DNA of 64,000 nucleotides from Sagittula sp. P11. GTDB lineage: Bacteria; Pseudomonadota; Alphaproteobacteria; Rhodobacterales; Rhodobacteraceae. Position 1 is the stretch's first letter. Every line of letters starts with the position of its first letter. Below the pieces are notes generated by a model. It searched no databases, was not told the origin of the DNA, and worked only from the letters and a program-made list of their open reading frames with translations. The translations under genes were made by a program, and so were the position numbers. Location: the NCBI RefSeq assembly GCF_002814095.1, contig NZ_CP021913.1, forward strand, positions 2,514,001 through 2,578,000, given 5' to 3'. This document shows positions 33,348-42,041 of the stretch, piece after piece.

Positions 33348-34196
33348 TCATTTGCTGCTTTCTTCAGCCCATTGAGAATGAATCGACTCGATGTGGTCCA
33401 GACGCCGCTGTGCCGAATCGCCGGTCCGGGTCGCCACGCGCGCACAGAGGTAGGTGACGAGGCTGAGCGGCGCGGTCATCGAACCGAAGACCGTGGGCCC
33501 CTCGGATCGCCCGCGCAGGATCAGGTCTGCGCCGCGCTTGTCCCCGGCGGCGATGGAATTGGTCACGAGGATTACCTTCGCGCCCGCCCGGCGCGACGAT
33601 CCGATGACATTGCGGAACTCGTCCGTCCGGCGGCCGACGCCAAAGGCCAGCACTGCGTCCTCCGGATTGATCGAGGCGAATTCCTCCGGCACGGGGAAAC
33701 CGCTGAGGGGGATCATGCGGATGTCTGGGAAGACCTTGATCAGCAGTGCCCGCGCGAACAGCGCCAGCGGATAGCCCTCGCCGAAGCCCACCACCCAGAG
33801 TTTCGCGGCGCGGCAGAGGATCTCCACCGCTTCCGACATCTGTTCCGCGGGCAGGGTCTCGAACGTGCGCACGAGGTGCTTCACCTCGGCGTCGAGGTAT
33901 TCGCCCGGTGACAGGAACCCACCGGAGAGCGCAGGCACCTCAGGTGCGGCGGCCTTGGTCGACTTGTTCTCGCGCACCTCACGCTGGGCGTCGCGATAGC
34001 CGTGATAGCCGAGGCGCCGGAACAGCCGCGCTGCGGTCGCCTTTGACACGCCGGCCTGATCCGCCAGATCGCTGGCTGTCAGGTAGCCCAGCACGCCGAC
34101 ATCCTCGAGCAGCAGGTCAGCCAACCGACGTTCGCCGCGCGGCATCTCGTCATAGGTCGACAGCAGGCGTTGCGCGATGTGAAAGGTCTTTTCCAT
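33348..34196 (-). CDS. MurR/RpiR-family transcriptional regulator
   Basis: About 282 residues: an N-terminal helix-turn-helix of the HTH_6 type (GYLTASDLADQAGVSKATAARLFRRLGYHGY, about residues 35-65) and a C-terminal SIS sugar-phosphate-type isomerase domain (about 120-270, with WVVGFGEGYPLAL and ILVTNSIAAGDKRGADLILRG). SIS domains of this family usually bind phosphosugars such as MurNAc-6-phosphate. Starts at 34196 (chosen) or 34229 are both possible. The binding-protein gene begins 185 bases downstream, so it probably controls the transporter and deacylase operon. Confidence 0.85.
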   Translation of the reverse strand: MEKTFHIAQRLLSTYDEMPRGERRLADLLLEDVGVLGYLTASDLADQAGVSKATAARLFRRLGYHGYRDAQREVRENKSTKAAAPEVPALSGGFLSPGEYLDAEVKHLVRTFETLPAEQMSEAVEILCRAAKLWVVGFGEGYPLALFARALLIKVFPDIRMIPLSGFPVPEEFASINPEDAVLAFGVGRRTDEFRNVIGSSRRAGAKVILVTNSIAAGDKRGADLILRGRSEGPTVFGSMTAPLSLVTYLCARVATRTGDSAQRRLDHIESIHSQWAEESSK

Positions 34197-34353
34197 GGCT
34201 CCGGTCCCCGCCGAATGGATCGTTTGCATTGCCCTGCAACCTAGAGGCTCACCCGGGGCGTATCCATGCGAAATCAATCCGATCGCCGAGCGCCCGTTGC
34301 GTGCTTCGGATGCGCATTGCGCGTGAAACGCTCTGCCGACCGGACGGGCGGCT

Positions 34354-35400
34354 CTATCTGCGTTGGGTCGCGGTGTATTCCGTCGGCGTCATGCCGAAGC
34401 GTTTCTTGAAGTTGACCGCAAAGACACGGGCGGATTCGAAGCCGCAGGCAATCGCGACCTCGTGCACCGACATGTTCGTGGTGGCCAGTTGCAGGCGCGC
34501 ATGGTCGAGGCGCCGCAGCTTGGCATAGGCCTGGGGCGAATGGCCGGTGTATTTCTTGAACAACCGCTCGATCTGCCGTCGTGACAGGGCGTGCTTCTCG
34601 CAAAGCGTGTCCATCGTGTCGAACCAGTTGTCGCTGTTCTCGATGTCCTGGATCAGCGCGAGGAAGCGGGCGTTGCGCACTCCGAAGGTAAACGCCAGCG
34701 AAGCCTTCTGCGCCTCGTCCGGCATCCGCATCGCCGGGTGCAGGCACATTTCCATGACGACGCTCGCCGCGATGGGGCCATAGTGATCGTTCAGCACGGA
34801 CAGCATCATGTCCGTCGCGGCGGTGCCCCCGGCGCAGGTCATCACGTTGTTGTCGATGGCAAACAGCTGCCGCGTCGACATGAGGTTCGGGTAGCGCAAC
34901 TCGAAGCTGTCGGTGTTCTCCCAGTGCAGAGTGAATCGGCGGCCCTGCAGAAGCCCGGCCTCTGCCAGCGTGTAGGCACCGGTGCAGATGCCTCCGACGA
35001 TGTGGCCGTGCCGCCATGCCCGGCGCACCATCGCGGTGACCGTGTCGGAGAGCGAGGTTTCCGGTTCCGTGCCGGAGCAGACGATCAGCCTTGTGTGGCG
35101 CGGCAGGTCGCGGGGCGGGCTTTCGGCCATCATGCTCAGCCCGGACGAGAAGGTCAGCGGCGCGCCGTCCGGCGTCACCAATCGCCAGCGCGCGATCTGA
35201 CGTCCTGCGAGCTGGTTGATGATGCGCAGGGGCTCGACCGCCGAGGTGAAGGCCAGCATCGACGCCTTCGGCAGCCCGACGAAGGTGAAGTCCAGCGTGT
35301 CCACGTCGCCTTCGAGCGCGATGGACGCGATCCCCCGCGAGGTCTGCTCCTGTGTCGCCGGGCCGCCAGCGGGTCTGTTCGAGGCGTGATCTGCTTCCAT
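34354..35400 (-). CDS. GlxA-type AraC-family transcriptional regulator
   Basis: About 348 residues from the chosen ATG: an N-terminal DJ-1/PfpI-like (class I amidotransferase) domain with LDFTFVGLPKASMLAFTSA and HIVGGICTGAYTLAEAGLL, where the nucleophile-position cysteine is present, and a C-terminal AraC DNA-binding domain with two helix-turn-helices (CEKHALSRRQIERLFKKYTG and VAIACGFESARVFAVNFKKRFG). Relatives such as GbdR and CdhR control breakdown of betaine and carnitine. In-frame ATGs at 35484 and 35490 would lengthen it by about 30 residues; no strong ribosome binding site decides. It may regulate the adjacent methanethiol oxidase locus. Confidence 0.8.
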   Translation of the reverse strand: MEADHASNRPAGGPATQEQTSRGIASIALEGDVDTLDFTFVGLPKASMLAFTSAVEPLRIINQLAGRQIARWRLVTPDGAPLTFSSGLSMMAESPPRDLPRHTRLIVCSGTEPETSLSDTVTAMVRRAWRHGHIVGGICTGAYTLAEAGLLQGRRFTLHWENTDSFELRYPNLMSTRQLFAIDNNVMTCAGGTAATDMMLSVLNDHYGPIAASVVMEMCLHPAMRMPDEAQKASLAFTFGVRNARFLALIQDIENSDNWFDTMDTLCEKHALSRRQIERLFKKYTGHSPQAYAKLRRLDHARLQLATTNMSVHEVAIACGFESARVFAVNFKKRFGMTPTEYTATQRR

Positions 35401-35657
35401 GTCGCGGTGTCGTCGGTCCGTTTGGTCGTTGCGGGTGGTCTGGATGTCCGCTGGTTCTACGAGGCCAAGCGTCGGTTGGCTCATGGCCATCCAAAGGATA
35501 TTGCCGCCCGACATCCTAGCAATGCGACACCGGCCAGTCAGCTTGTGGTGCGCCGCGACCGTACAGCCGCGTGCAGCGGTTGCAAGCAACCTCGGGCCGG
35601 TGTCGGCACGATCGGATGCGTCCGGCACAGACGATAGGCGGTCGAGGGCGTTGTGCC

Positions 35658-36317
35658 TCAGTGGAGGGTCAGAAGGGAAATCCCGCCGACCATGACAAGG
35701 CTGAGCGCCCAGACCACGTCGAGGTTGAACCAGCTGCGGGACAGGGCCTTCAGGCCGAACCAGCGATAGACGGCAAAGGCGAATGCGCCCCCGGCAAGGG
35801 TCATGGCCAGGGTGTGGGCCAGCGCCACCAGTGCCGCCACGCTGGCGTTTCCGGTCATCAGGCCGGCAGCCGCTGCATGACCGGCGTCGGTTTCGACCGT
35901 GCGGCAGATGCCAAGGTAGATCGGCACCAGCATCAGCCCCGCGCCATGCGCCATCGCAGCCAGGAAGGACCACAGCGCCAGCCGCGACGGCGGAATGCGG
36001 GCCAAGAAACGGGGGTGGCGCCGGTTGAACAGCAGGTACACCCCGAGGCCGATCACCAGGAGCGCGGCGCCGATCTGGATCTCGCGCTCCCATTCGGCAA
36101 GGAACATGAGCGCGCCGAAGGGAAACAGGATCGCGGCCATCGCCAGCAGGTGCCCGAGGGCCAGCGCCCCCAGCGCCCGCCAGAGGCTGCGGCGGCTGCG
36201 ATCCATCAGCGCGGCAGAGACGGCCAGCGGCCAGCCCATGCCGGGATTGACCCCGTGGTAGAGGCCGGACAAGGCAACGGCCCCCCAGAGGGCCGTTGCG
36301 GTGGTTGGTGCGTCCAT
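35658..36317 (-). CDS. Multi-pass membrane protein linked to methanethiol oxidase, function unknown
   Basis: 219 residues with six or seven predicted membrane helices. Conserved-looking polar motifs within the membrane include SGLYHGVNPGMGWPLA near the N-terminus, ALGHLLAMA, MAHGAGLMLVP and LAHTLAMT; the repeated histidines suggest metal or heme handling, as in HupE/UreJ-like or cytochrome biogenesis membrane proteins. I cannot assign a family securely. It starts two bases after the SBP56 stop, so the two are coupled, perhaps to supply copper to the oxidase or to move its product. Confidence 0.65.
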   Translation of the reverse strand: MDAPTTATALWGAVALSGLYHGVNPGMGWPLAVSAALMDRSRRSLWRALGALALGHLLAMAAILFPFGALMFLAEWEREIQIGAALLVIGLGVYLLFNRRHPRFLARIPPSRLALWSFLAAMAHGAGLMLVPIYLGICRTVETDAGHAAAAGLMTGNASVAALVALAHTLAMTLAGGAFAFAVYRWFGLKALSRSWFNLDVVWALSLVMVGGISLLTLH

Positions 36318-36319
36318 GT

Positions 36320-37720
36320 TCAGGCGGACGGATAGCAGAAGCTGTCGGTCGAGCAGTCCCCGCCTTCAAGACGGATCTGGTGGCTGCGATAGCCCTTGGG
36401 GAATTCGACGTAGAAGTCCTCGGCCAGGGTCAGGCCGCCGTTTTCGCCCACGTGGGCCATGACCATCTGCCCGCCCTCGTCGTCCGGGTAGAACTGATCG
36501 TCCCACGTCGAATAGAGCGAGTTGGTCCAGTAGACACGCTTGCCGTCCCGGCTGATCTCGACCATCTGCGGGCCATAGGCAAAGGGCTTGCCACAGGGAT
36601 GCTTCGTGCCGCGCGCGATGCCGCCCAGCTCGACCTTGCCCGCCAGCTTGGGGTTCATCGGGTCGGTTACGTCGTACTGGTGCATCTCGCCCAGACCCCA
36701 GCAGGCGACGTAGAGATACTTGTCGTCGAGGCTGAGGTCGATGTCGGTGACCAGCGGCGGAACGGCCTCGAACCCTTTCAGCAGGGGCGGCAGGTTCTCG
36801 GGTTTTTCGGGGCGTGGGTCGATGGTCAGGGTCTTCTTCGCCTCGAAGGTGCCGTCGTCCTTCTGCCACCAGGTGAAAATCGACCCCTGAAGGTTGGTCG
36901 TGTCCACCACGACACCGCAGAAGCCGTAGTCCTTCGACGGATCGTGGGCAGGCCGGATTTCCAGCGCCATCTGGTGGTTTTCGCCAAGGTCGATGGTCTG
37001 GACGTTCTTGCGTTCGCGCAGTTTCCAGAAGTGGATCTTGTGCCCGTACTTGTTGGACAGCAGGTCCTCGGCGACGATGCCGTTCTCGAACTGCGGCGGC
37101 AGACCCCATTCGGACGATACCATGTAGTCGCGCGGCAGGTTCCACCAGAAATCGTAGTGCTTGTCCTGCTCGCCGCGGTCCATCTCGTAGCGGCCGAGGA
37201 TGTCGAATGTCTCGCAATCCATGATGAAGATGCCCGGAGGGCCATCGGTGCCGTCCGCGCCACCGCCGCCGAGGGTCGAGACGTAGATGCCTTCGGGGCC
37301 GCAATGGATGGTGTGCGGGCGCGAATAGCCGGTCTTGGCAAAGACCTCTTCGGGTTCGATGATCTTGTGGATCTTGGCCTTCAGCGGCTCCTTCACGTCG
37401 ATTACGTAGATCCGCGACGACCGGATGCCGGGAATGATCAGGTAGCGCCGTTCGAGGAAGGCGTGCCCCGAAAGCGGCGAGAGCGAGGACGAGCAGGCGT
37501 TCCAGCCGAAATGGTGAAACTCGTCGCCCTTGTTCGGCATGATGACCTGATGGACGATCTGGCCGTAAGTTTTGGACTTGGGGTCCACGTCGACAACGGC
37601 CAGTCCATCGGGCTGCGACCCGTCGGGGCTCAGCATCAGCGTGAAGGCCAGTGTCTCGGCCGGCGCCTCCATCGCCAGCCTCGGCGTCGCATGGAACGTC
37701 GGGTCGGGTCTCAGGTTCAT
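36320..37720 (-). CDS. mtoX: Methanethiol oxidase / SBP56 (selenium-binding protein family)
   Basis: 466 residues, full-length SBP56-family beta-propeller. Characteristic stretches: KGDEFHHFGWNACSSS (metal-binding histidines), SRPHTIHCGPEGIYVS, NLPRDYMVSSEWG, and the C-terminal RSHQIRLEGGDCSTDSFCYP. Bacterial MtoX of this family is a copper enzyme turning methanethiol into formaldehyde, hydrogen sulfide and hydrogen peroxide. No clear signal peptide is visible at the N-terminus; a GGAGGAAAG box precedes the start. Location near a DmdA-like demethylase gene supports a role in organosulfur breakdown. Confidence 0.85.
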   Translation of the reverse strand: MNLRPDPTFHATPRLAMEAPAETLAFTLMLSPDGSQPDGLAVVDVDPKSKTYGQIVHQVIMPNKGDEFHHFGWNACSSSLSPLSGHAFLERRYLIIPGIRSSRIYVIDVKEPLKAKIHKIIEPEEVFAKTGYSRPHTIHCGPEGIYVSTLGGGGADGTDGPPGIFIMDCETFDILGRYEMDRGEQDKHYDFWWNLPRDYMVSSEWGLPPQFENGIVAEDLLSNKYGHKIHFWKLRERKNVQTIDLGENHQMALEIRPAHDPSKDYGFCGVVVDTTNLQGSIFTWWQKDDGTFEAKKTLTIDPRPEKPENLPPLLKGFEAVPPLVTDIDLSLDDKYLYVACWGLGEMHQYDVTDPMNPKLAGKVELGGIARGTKHPCGKPFAYGPQMVEISRDGKRVYWTNSLYSTWDDQFYPDDEGGQMVMAHVGENGGLTLAEDFYVEFPKGYRSHQIRLEGGDCSTDSFCYPSA

Positions 37721-37857
37721 GGTCTTTCCTCCCTTTTTATTCAGTTGGTATTCAGTGTGTGGTTATGCGTTTCCTTGAAATCTAATGGGCGAATTCTGCC
37801 ATGGATTGTGGCTGTGCCGAAGTCTTTTGCCTGAGCAGTCCACCCGGCGTGCCGGAT

Positions 37858-39491
37858 TCAGGCGTCTTCCAGCGCACGGGCCTTGTCGCGCAGGCTGAAC
37901 TTCTGGATCTTGCCGGTGGATGTCCTCGGGACCCTGCCGAAGACGAACCGCCCGGGCACCTTGTAGTGGGCGAGGTAGGCCCGGCACCAGTCGCGCAGAC
38001 CTTCCTGATCCGCGTGATGGCCCGGAGCCAGTTCGACGAAGGCGCAGGGCGTTTCGCCCATTTGTCGTGCGGCATGGCGACCACGGCGGCGACCGCCACG
38101 GCGCGGTGGCGGTAGAGCACCTCTTCGACCTCGATGGAGGAGATGTTCTCGCCCCCGGAGATGATGATGTCCTTGGAGCGGTCCTTGAGTTGGATGTAGC
38201 CGTCCGGATGCACGACGCCGAGGTCGCCGGAATGGAACCACCCGCCCCTGAAGGCCTCGTCTGTGGCCTTGGGATTGCGGAAATAGCCTTTCATCACGAC
38301 GTTGCCGCGGAACATGACCTCTCCCATGGTCTGGCCGTCGCGCGGCACAGGCTGCATCGTGTCGGGGTCGAGCACGTCCAGCCCTTCGAGGGGGAGGTAA
38401 CGCACGCCCTGGCGCGACTTCAGCCGGGCCTGTTTCGCCGGCGGCAGGTCCGACCAGTCGCTGTGCCAGTCGTTGACCACGGCGGGGCCGTAAGTTTCCG
38501 TCAGCCCGTACAGGTGGGTCACGTCGAACCCGGCATCCTTCATCTCGGCCAGCAGCTTTTCAGGCGGCGGCGCGGCGGCGGTGAAGAATTGCACGTCGTG
38601 CGTGAGCGCGCGCTTCTCGGTGTCCGGGGCCTGGATGATCAGCGACATGACGATGGGCGCGCCGCACAGGTGCGTGACCTTCTCCTCTGCCAGTGCGGCC
38701 CAGATCGGTTCGGCGCGGACCTGCCGCAGGCAGACATGGGTGCCGATGATCGCCGACAGGGTCCACGGAAAGCACCAGCCGTTGCAATGGAACATCGGCA
38801 GCGTCCAGAGATAGACCGCGTGTTTCGCCATGGATGCGGTCAGCGCGTTGCCTTGCGCCAGAAGGTACGCGCCACGATGATGGGTCACGACGCCCTTCGG
38901 ATCGCCGGTGGTGCCGGAGGTGTAGCTGATCGCGATGGCGTCCCACTCGTCCTCGGGGCGCAGCCACGCGAAGTCCGGGTTGCCGCTGGCGAGGAAGGTC
39001 TCGTAATCGGTGGCGTCTGTCGGGGTGCGTGGGCCATCGTATTCGGGGTCGTCATAGACGATGACGGTCGGCGAGACCGCGGCCAGCCCAAGCGCTTCAT
39101 TGAGAAGCGGCAGGAACTCGGCATCGACAACCACCAGCCGCGACATTGCGTGGTCGAGCTGGAACGCGATGATCGCCGCGTCGAGCCGCGTGTTGATCGC
39201 GTGCAGAACCGCGCCGCTCATGGGCACGCCGTAATGACATTCCAGCATGGCGGGCGTGTTGGCGAGCAGGGCAGAGACCGTGTCGCCGCGCCCCATGCCT
39301 GCCTGCGCCAGGGCAGAGGCCAGCTGCCGGGACCGCGTATAGAACGCGGCATAGCTGCGCCGGAGCGCGCCGTGCACGATGGCGGTGTGGTCGGGAAAGA
39401 CCAGCGCTGCGCGTTCCAGAAAACCGAGCGGTGTCAGCGGCTGGTAATTGGCCGGGTTGCGGTCCAGTCCGGTGTTGTAGGGGTTCGACAT
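37858..39491 (-). pseudogene. Acyl-CoA synthetase (AMP-forming) with a C-terminal frameshift
   Basis: An adenylate-forming acyl-CoA ligase of about 544 residues if the shift is repaired. The P-loop YTSGTTGDPKG (near 190) and the AMP site YGLTETYGP are intact. Near 38057-38059 a G seems missing: the main frame runs on as unrelated basic residues to a stop at 37782, whereas the next frame resumes the family sequence (GETPCAFVELAPG, then HYKVPGRFVFGRVPRTSTGKIQKF) and stops at 37858. The lost segment includes the catalytic lysine of STGKIQK, so the unrepaired product should be inactive. It is either a real mutation or a sequencing error in the G run. Confidence 0.75.
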
Positions 39492-39494
39492 GGG

Positions 39495-40289
39495 TCAGGC
39501 ATCCTGCCATTGGGGCGCGCGTTTCTCGATGAAGGCGCCAATGCCTTCCTCGGCATCGCGGGCCAGCATGTTCTCGACCATCACCCGGGTGGCATGGTCA
39601 TAGGCCTCGGCCAGCGGCATCTCTGCCTGCGTGTAGAAAGCGCGTTTGCCGGTGGCGAGGGTCATCGCGGACTTCGACGCGATCTTGCGGGCGATCTGCA
39701 TGACCTCTTCGCGCAGGGCATCCGGGGACACCGCGCGGTTGACCAGGCCGATCTCCGCGGCACGAACGGCGGGGGTCATGTCGCCGGTCAACAGCATCTC
39801 CATCGCGTGCTTGTGCGCGACGTTGCGCGACAGGGCCACCATCGGGGTCGAGCAAAAGAGACCGATGTGAACGCCCGGTGTGCTGAACCGCGCTGTGTCG
39901 GCGGCGATCGCCAGATCGCAGCTGGCGACAAGCTGGCAACCGGCGGCGGTGGCGATGCCCGTGACCTCGGCAATGACCGGCTTCGGACAGGTGACGATCC
40001 CCTGCATGACGACCGAGCATTGGGTCAGTACCTTCGTGAAATAGGCACGCCCCCTGTCTCCGGCCGCCCGGCCCGCCGTCATCTCCTTCAGGTCGTGCCC
40101 TGCGCAGAACGCGGGGCCATTGGCGGCCAGCACGATCACCCGTACGGCAGGATCGCGGCCCGCCTCGGCAAAGGCTGTGCCCAGTTCCGTCAGCATCGCC
40201 TCCGACAGTGCGTTGCGCCTTGCCGGGTCGTTGAGTGTCAGGCGCAGGACGCCATCGGCATCGAGGTCGCGCAGCAGGATCGTTGACAC
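39495..40289 (-). CDS. Crotonase-fold protein (ECHDC3-like) lacking both catalytic glutamates
   Basis: 264 residues, starting at GTG 40289 behind a GGGGGG box. The crotonase fold is clear: oxyanion-hole region AFCAGHDLKEM (about 65-75) and the second motif GIATAAGCQLVASCDLAIA followed by RFSTPGVHIGLFCSTP. At the positions of the two acid-base glutamates of enoyl-CoA hydratase (the 'GGGCELA' and 'QPEI' motifs) this protein has Gln (GCQLV) and Gly (TPGV), as in ECHDC3-type proteins. So it is unlikely to be a simple hydratase and is not DmdD by sequence. Four bases upstream of the ligase gene. Confidence 0.85.
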   Translation of the reverse strand: MSTILLRDLDADGVLRLTLNDPARRNALSEAMLTELGTAFAEAGRDPAVRVIVLAANGPAFCAGHDLKEMTAGRAAGDRGRAYFTKVLTQCSVVMQGIVTCPKPVIAEVTGIATAAGCQLVASCDLAIAADTARFSTPGVHIGLFCSTPMVALSRNVAHKHAMEMLLTGDMTPAVRAAEIGLVNRAVSPDALREEVMQIARKIASKSAMTLATGKRAFYTQAEMPLAEAYDHATRVMVENMLARDAEEGIGAFIEKRAPQWQDA

Positions 40290-40303
40290 GGGCGGCCCCC
40301 CTT

Positions 40304-40753
40304 TCAGCGGATGTTGATTTCCACGCTGTCGGCCAGCGTGTTGGCAATGAAGCAGTAGCGGTGCGCGCGGTCCTGCATCTGCGCCATGGCCTCGTCGGTG
40401 ACGGCAAAGCCATGGTCGAAGCGCACCACCGGGTGCAGGTCGATGCGCGTGACGGACATCTGCCCCCGGGGGTTCTTGCCCAGGAAGGCCACCGCGTGAT
40501 CGGAGTATCCCGCCACCGGCCAGCCCGCCTTTGCCGCCAGTGCGAGAAAGGTCATCATGTGACAACTCGACAGGGCAGAGGCCAGCGCCTGCTCCGGGTT
40601 GGTGTGGTCGGGATCGCCGCCCCAGTCGGGGGCGGCGTCCACATCGATGTCGTACCGGGTGCCGTAGGACACCCGGTGCGCGGCGGAATACTGGCCGGGC
40701 AACAGGGCTGGCCCGCCGCGCTGCCAGTGCAGGTCGATGGCGAGATCGGACAT
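40304..40753 (-). CDS. OsmC-family peroxiredoxin-like protein
   Basis: 149 residues. OsmC/Ohr proteins reduce organic hydroperoxides through two cysteines. The conserved segment NPEQALASALSSCHMMTFLALAA holds one cysteine (near residue 83), and a second is expected near residue 135 in HRYCFIANTLADS. RYDIDVDAAPDWGGDPDHTNP precedes the first. It sits 14 bases upstream of the crotonase gene and nine bases downstream of the DmdA-like gene. A role in dealing with peroxide or reactive thiol products of methylthio metabolism is an inference from context. Confidence 0.85.
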   Translation of the reverse strand: MSDLAIDLHWQRGGPALLPGQYSAAHRVSYGTRYDIDVDAAPDWGGDPDHTNPEQALASALSSCHMMTFLALAAKAGWPVAGYSDHAVAFLGKNPRGQMSVTRIDLHPVVRFDHGFAVTDEAMAQMQDRAHRYCFIANTLADSVEINIR

Positions 40754-40762
40754 GGACCTGCC

Positions 40763-41902
40763 TTACGCCGCGGCCAGCGATTTCTTGGGGTCGTAGAACG
40801 GACGCTCCACCACGGTCGCCATCGACGGGCCGGAGGGCAGCAGGACCTCGATCTGCATCCCGAGGTGGGCGTGCTCCACCGTGACCATGGCGAGGGCGAT
40901 GTTGCGCTCGAGCCGCGGGGAGTAGACCGCGGAGGTCACCTTGCCGACCTCGACGCCATCGCGATTGATCTGCCAGAAGGTCGTGTTCGGGCCTTTCAGC
41001 GGATCGGCGTCGATGATCAGGCCGACCTGGCAGCGTTTCACGCCCTCGTCCCGGATGCGCCTCAGCGCCGCCTTGCCGATGAAGTCGGCCTCCATGTCGA
41101 GGTTGACCAGCCGGTCGAGCCCCAGCTCGTAGGGATTCGTGTGGATGTCGGCGTCGGCGTGGTAGGACAGCATGCCGCCTTCGATCCGCCGGATCGAGGA
41201 GGTGTGCCCCGGCTTCAGGCCGAACTCCAGCCCTGCGGCCATGATCCGTTCCCACAGCGCATCGCCATGCGCGCTGTCGCGGAGGTACAGCTCATAGCCC
41301 AGCTCGCTCGACCAGCCGGTGCGCGACACGATCAGCGGAATGCCGTCGAGGTTCAGCTCGCGCAGCCAGTAGTATTTCAGGCTCAGGATGTCGTCACCGA
41401 AGAGCGCCTGCATGATCGCGCCCGACTTCGGCCCCTGAAGCTGCAGCGGCGACACGTCGGGCTCGCAGATCTGCACGTCGAGCCCGGAGTGCACCGCGAC
41501 GCCCTGCGCCCACAGCAGGATGTCGCTGTCGGCAAGCGAGATCCAGAAGTGGTTCTCGGCCAGCCGCAGCAGGATCGGATCGTTCAGGATGCCGCCTTCG
41601 GCATTGGTGATGAGCACGTACTTGCACTGGCCCACGGCCATCTTGGACAGGTCGCGCGGTGTCAGCATCTGCACGAAGCGGGCCGCGTCCGGGCCGGTGA
41701 TCTCGACCTGGCGTTCCACAGCCACGTCACAGAGGATGGCGTCGTTGACGAGGTTCCAGAAGTTCTGCTCCGAATCGCCGAAGTCGCGCGGGATATACAT
41801 GTGATTGTAAACGGAAAACCCTTTTGCGCCCCACCGCACGGTGGCGTCGAAGTAGGGGGATTTCCGGATCTGCGTGCCAAAGCCGAACTCGTCTGCGTGC
41901 AT
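40763..41902 (-). CDS. DmdA-like/GcvT-fold tetrahydrofolate-dependent demethylase
   Basis: About 379 residues, GcvT-fold (aminomethyltransferase) protein. The stretch CDVAVERQVEITGPDAARF, TPRDLSK and SLADSDILLWAQG closely resembles dimethylsulfoniopropionate demethylase (DmdA) as I recall it, but the second half (GWSSELGYELYL, GGMLSYHADADIHTNPYELG) differs from canonical DmdA around the substrate site, so it may be a DmdA-related enzyme for another methylated compound. Start at ATG 41902; the longer frame begins with GTG at 41944 and is unlikely. First gene of a run with OsmC, crotonase and CoA ligase genes; methanethiol oxidase lies downstream. Confidence 0.7.
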   Translation of the reverse strand: MHADEFGFGTQIRKSPYFDATVRWGAKGFSVYNHMYIPRDFGDSEQNFWNLVNDAILCDVAVERQVEITGPDAARFVQMLTPRDLSKMAVGQCKYVLITNAEGGILNDPILLRLAENHFWISLADSDILLWAQGVAVHSGLDVQICEPDVSPLQLQGPKSGAIMQALFGDDILSLKYYWLRELNLDGIPLIVSRTGWSSELGYELYLRDSAHGDALWERIMAAGLEFGLKPGHTSSIRRIEGGMLSYHADADIHTNPYELGLDRLVNLDMEADFIGKAALRRIRDEGVKRCQVGLIIDADPLKGPNTTFWQINRDGVEVGKVTSAVYSPRLERNIALAMVTVEHAHLGMQIEVLLPSGPSMATVVERPFYDPKKSLAAA

Positions 41903-42041
41903 CGTTTGCGCCCTTGCTGGAACCGGGCTGGCGGCCCGGGACACGGTGGAAGATGACGCTTATTTAGGCGGCGAAACCCTGCGACAGCGGACCAAAATAG
42001 GGCCCTGTCGCGGACCGTTCAGGCTGAAAAAGAGGACTTCG

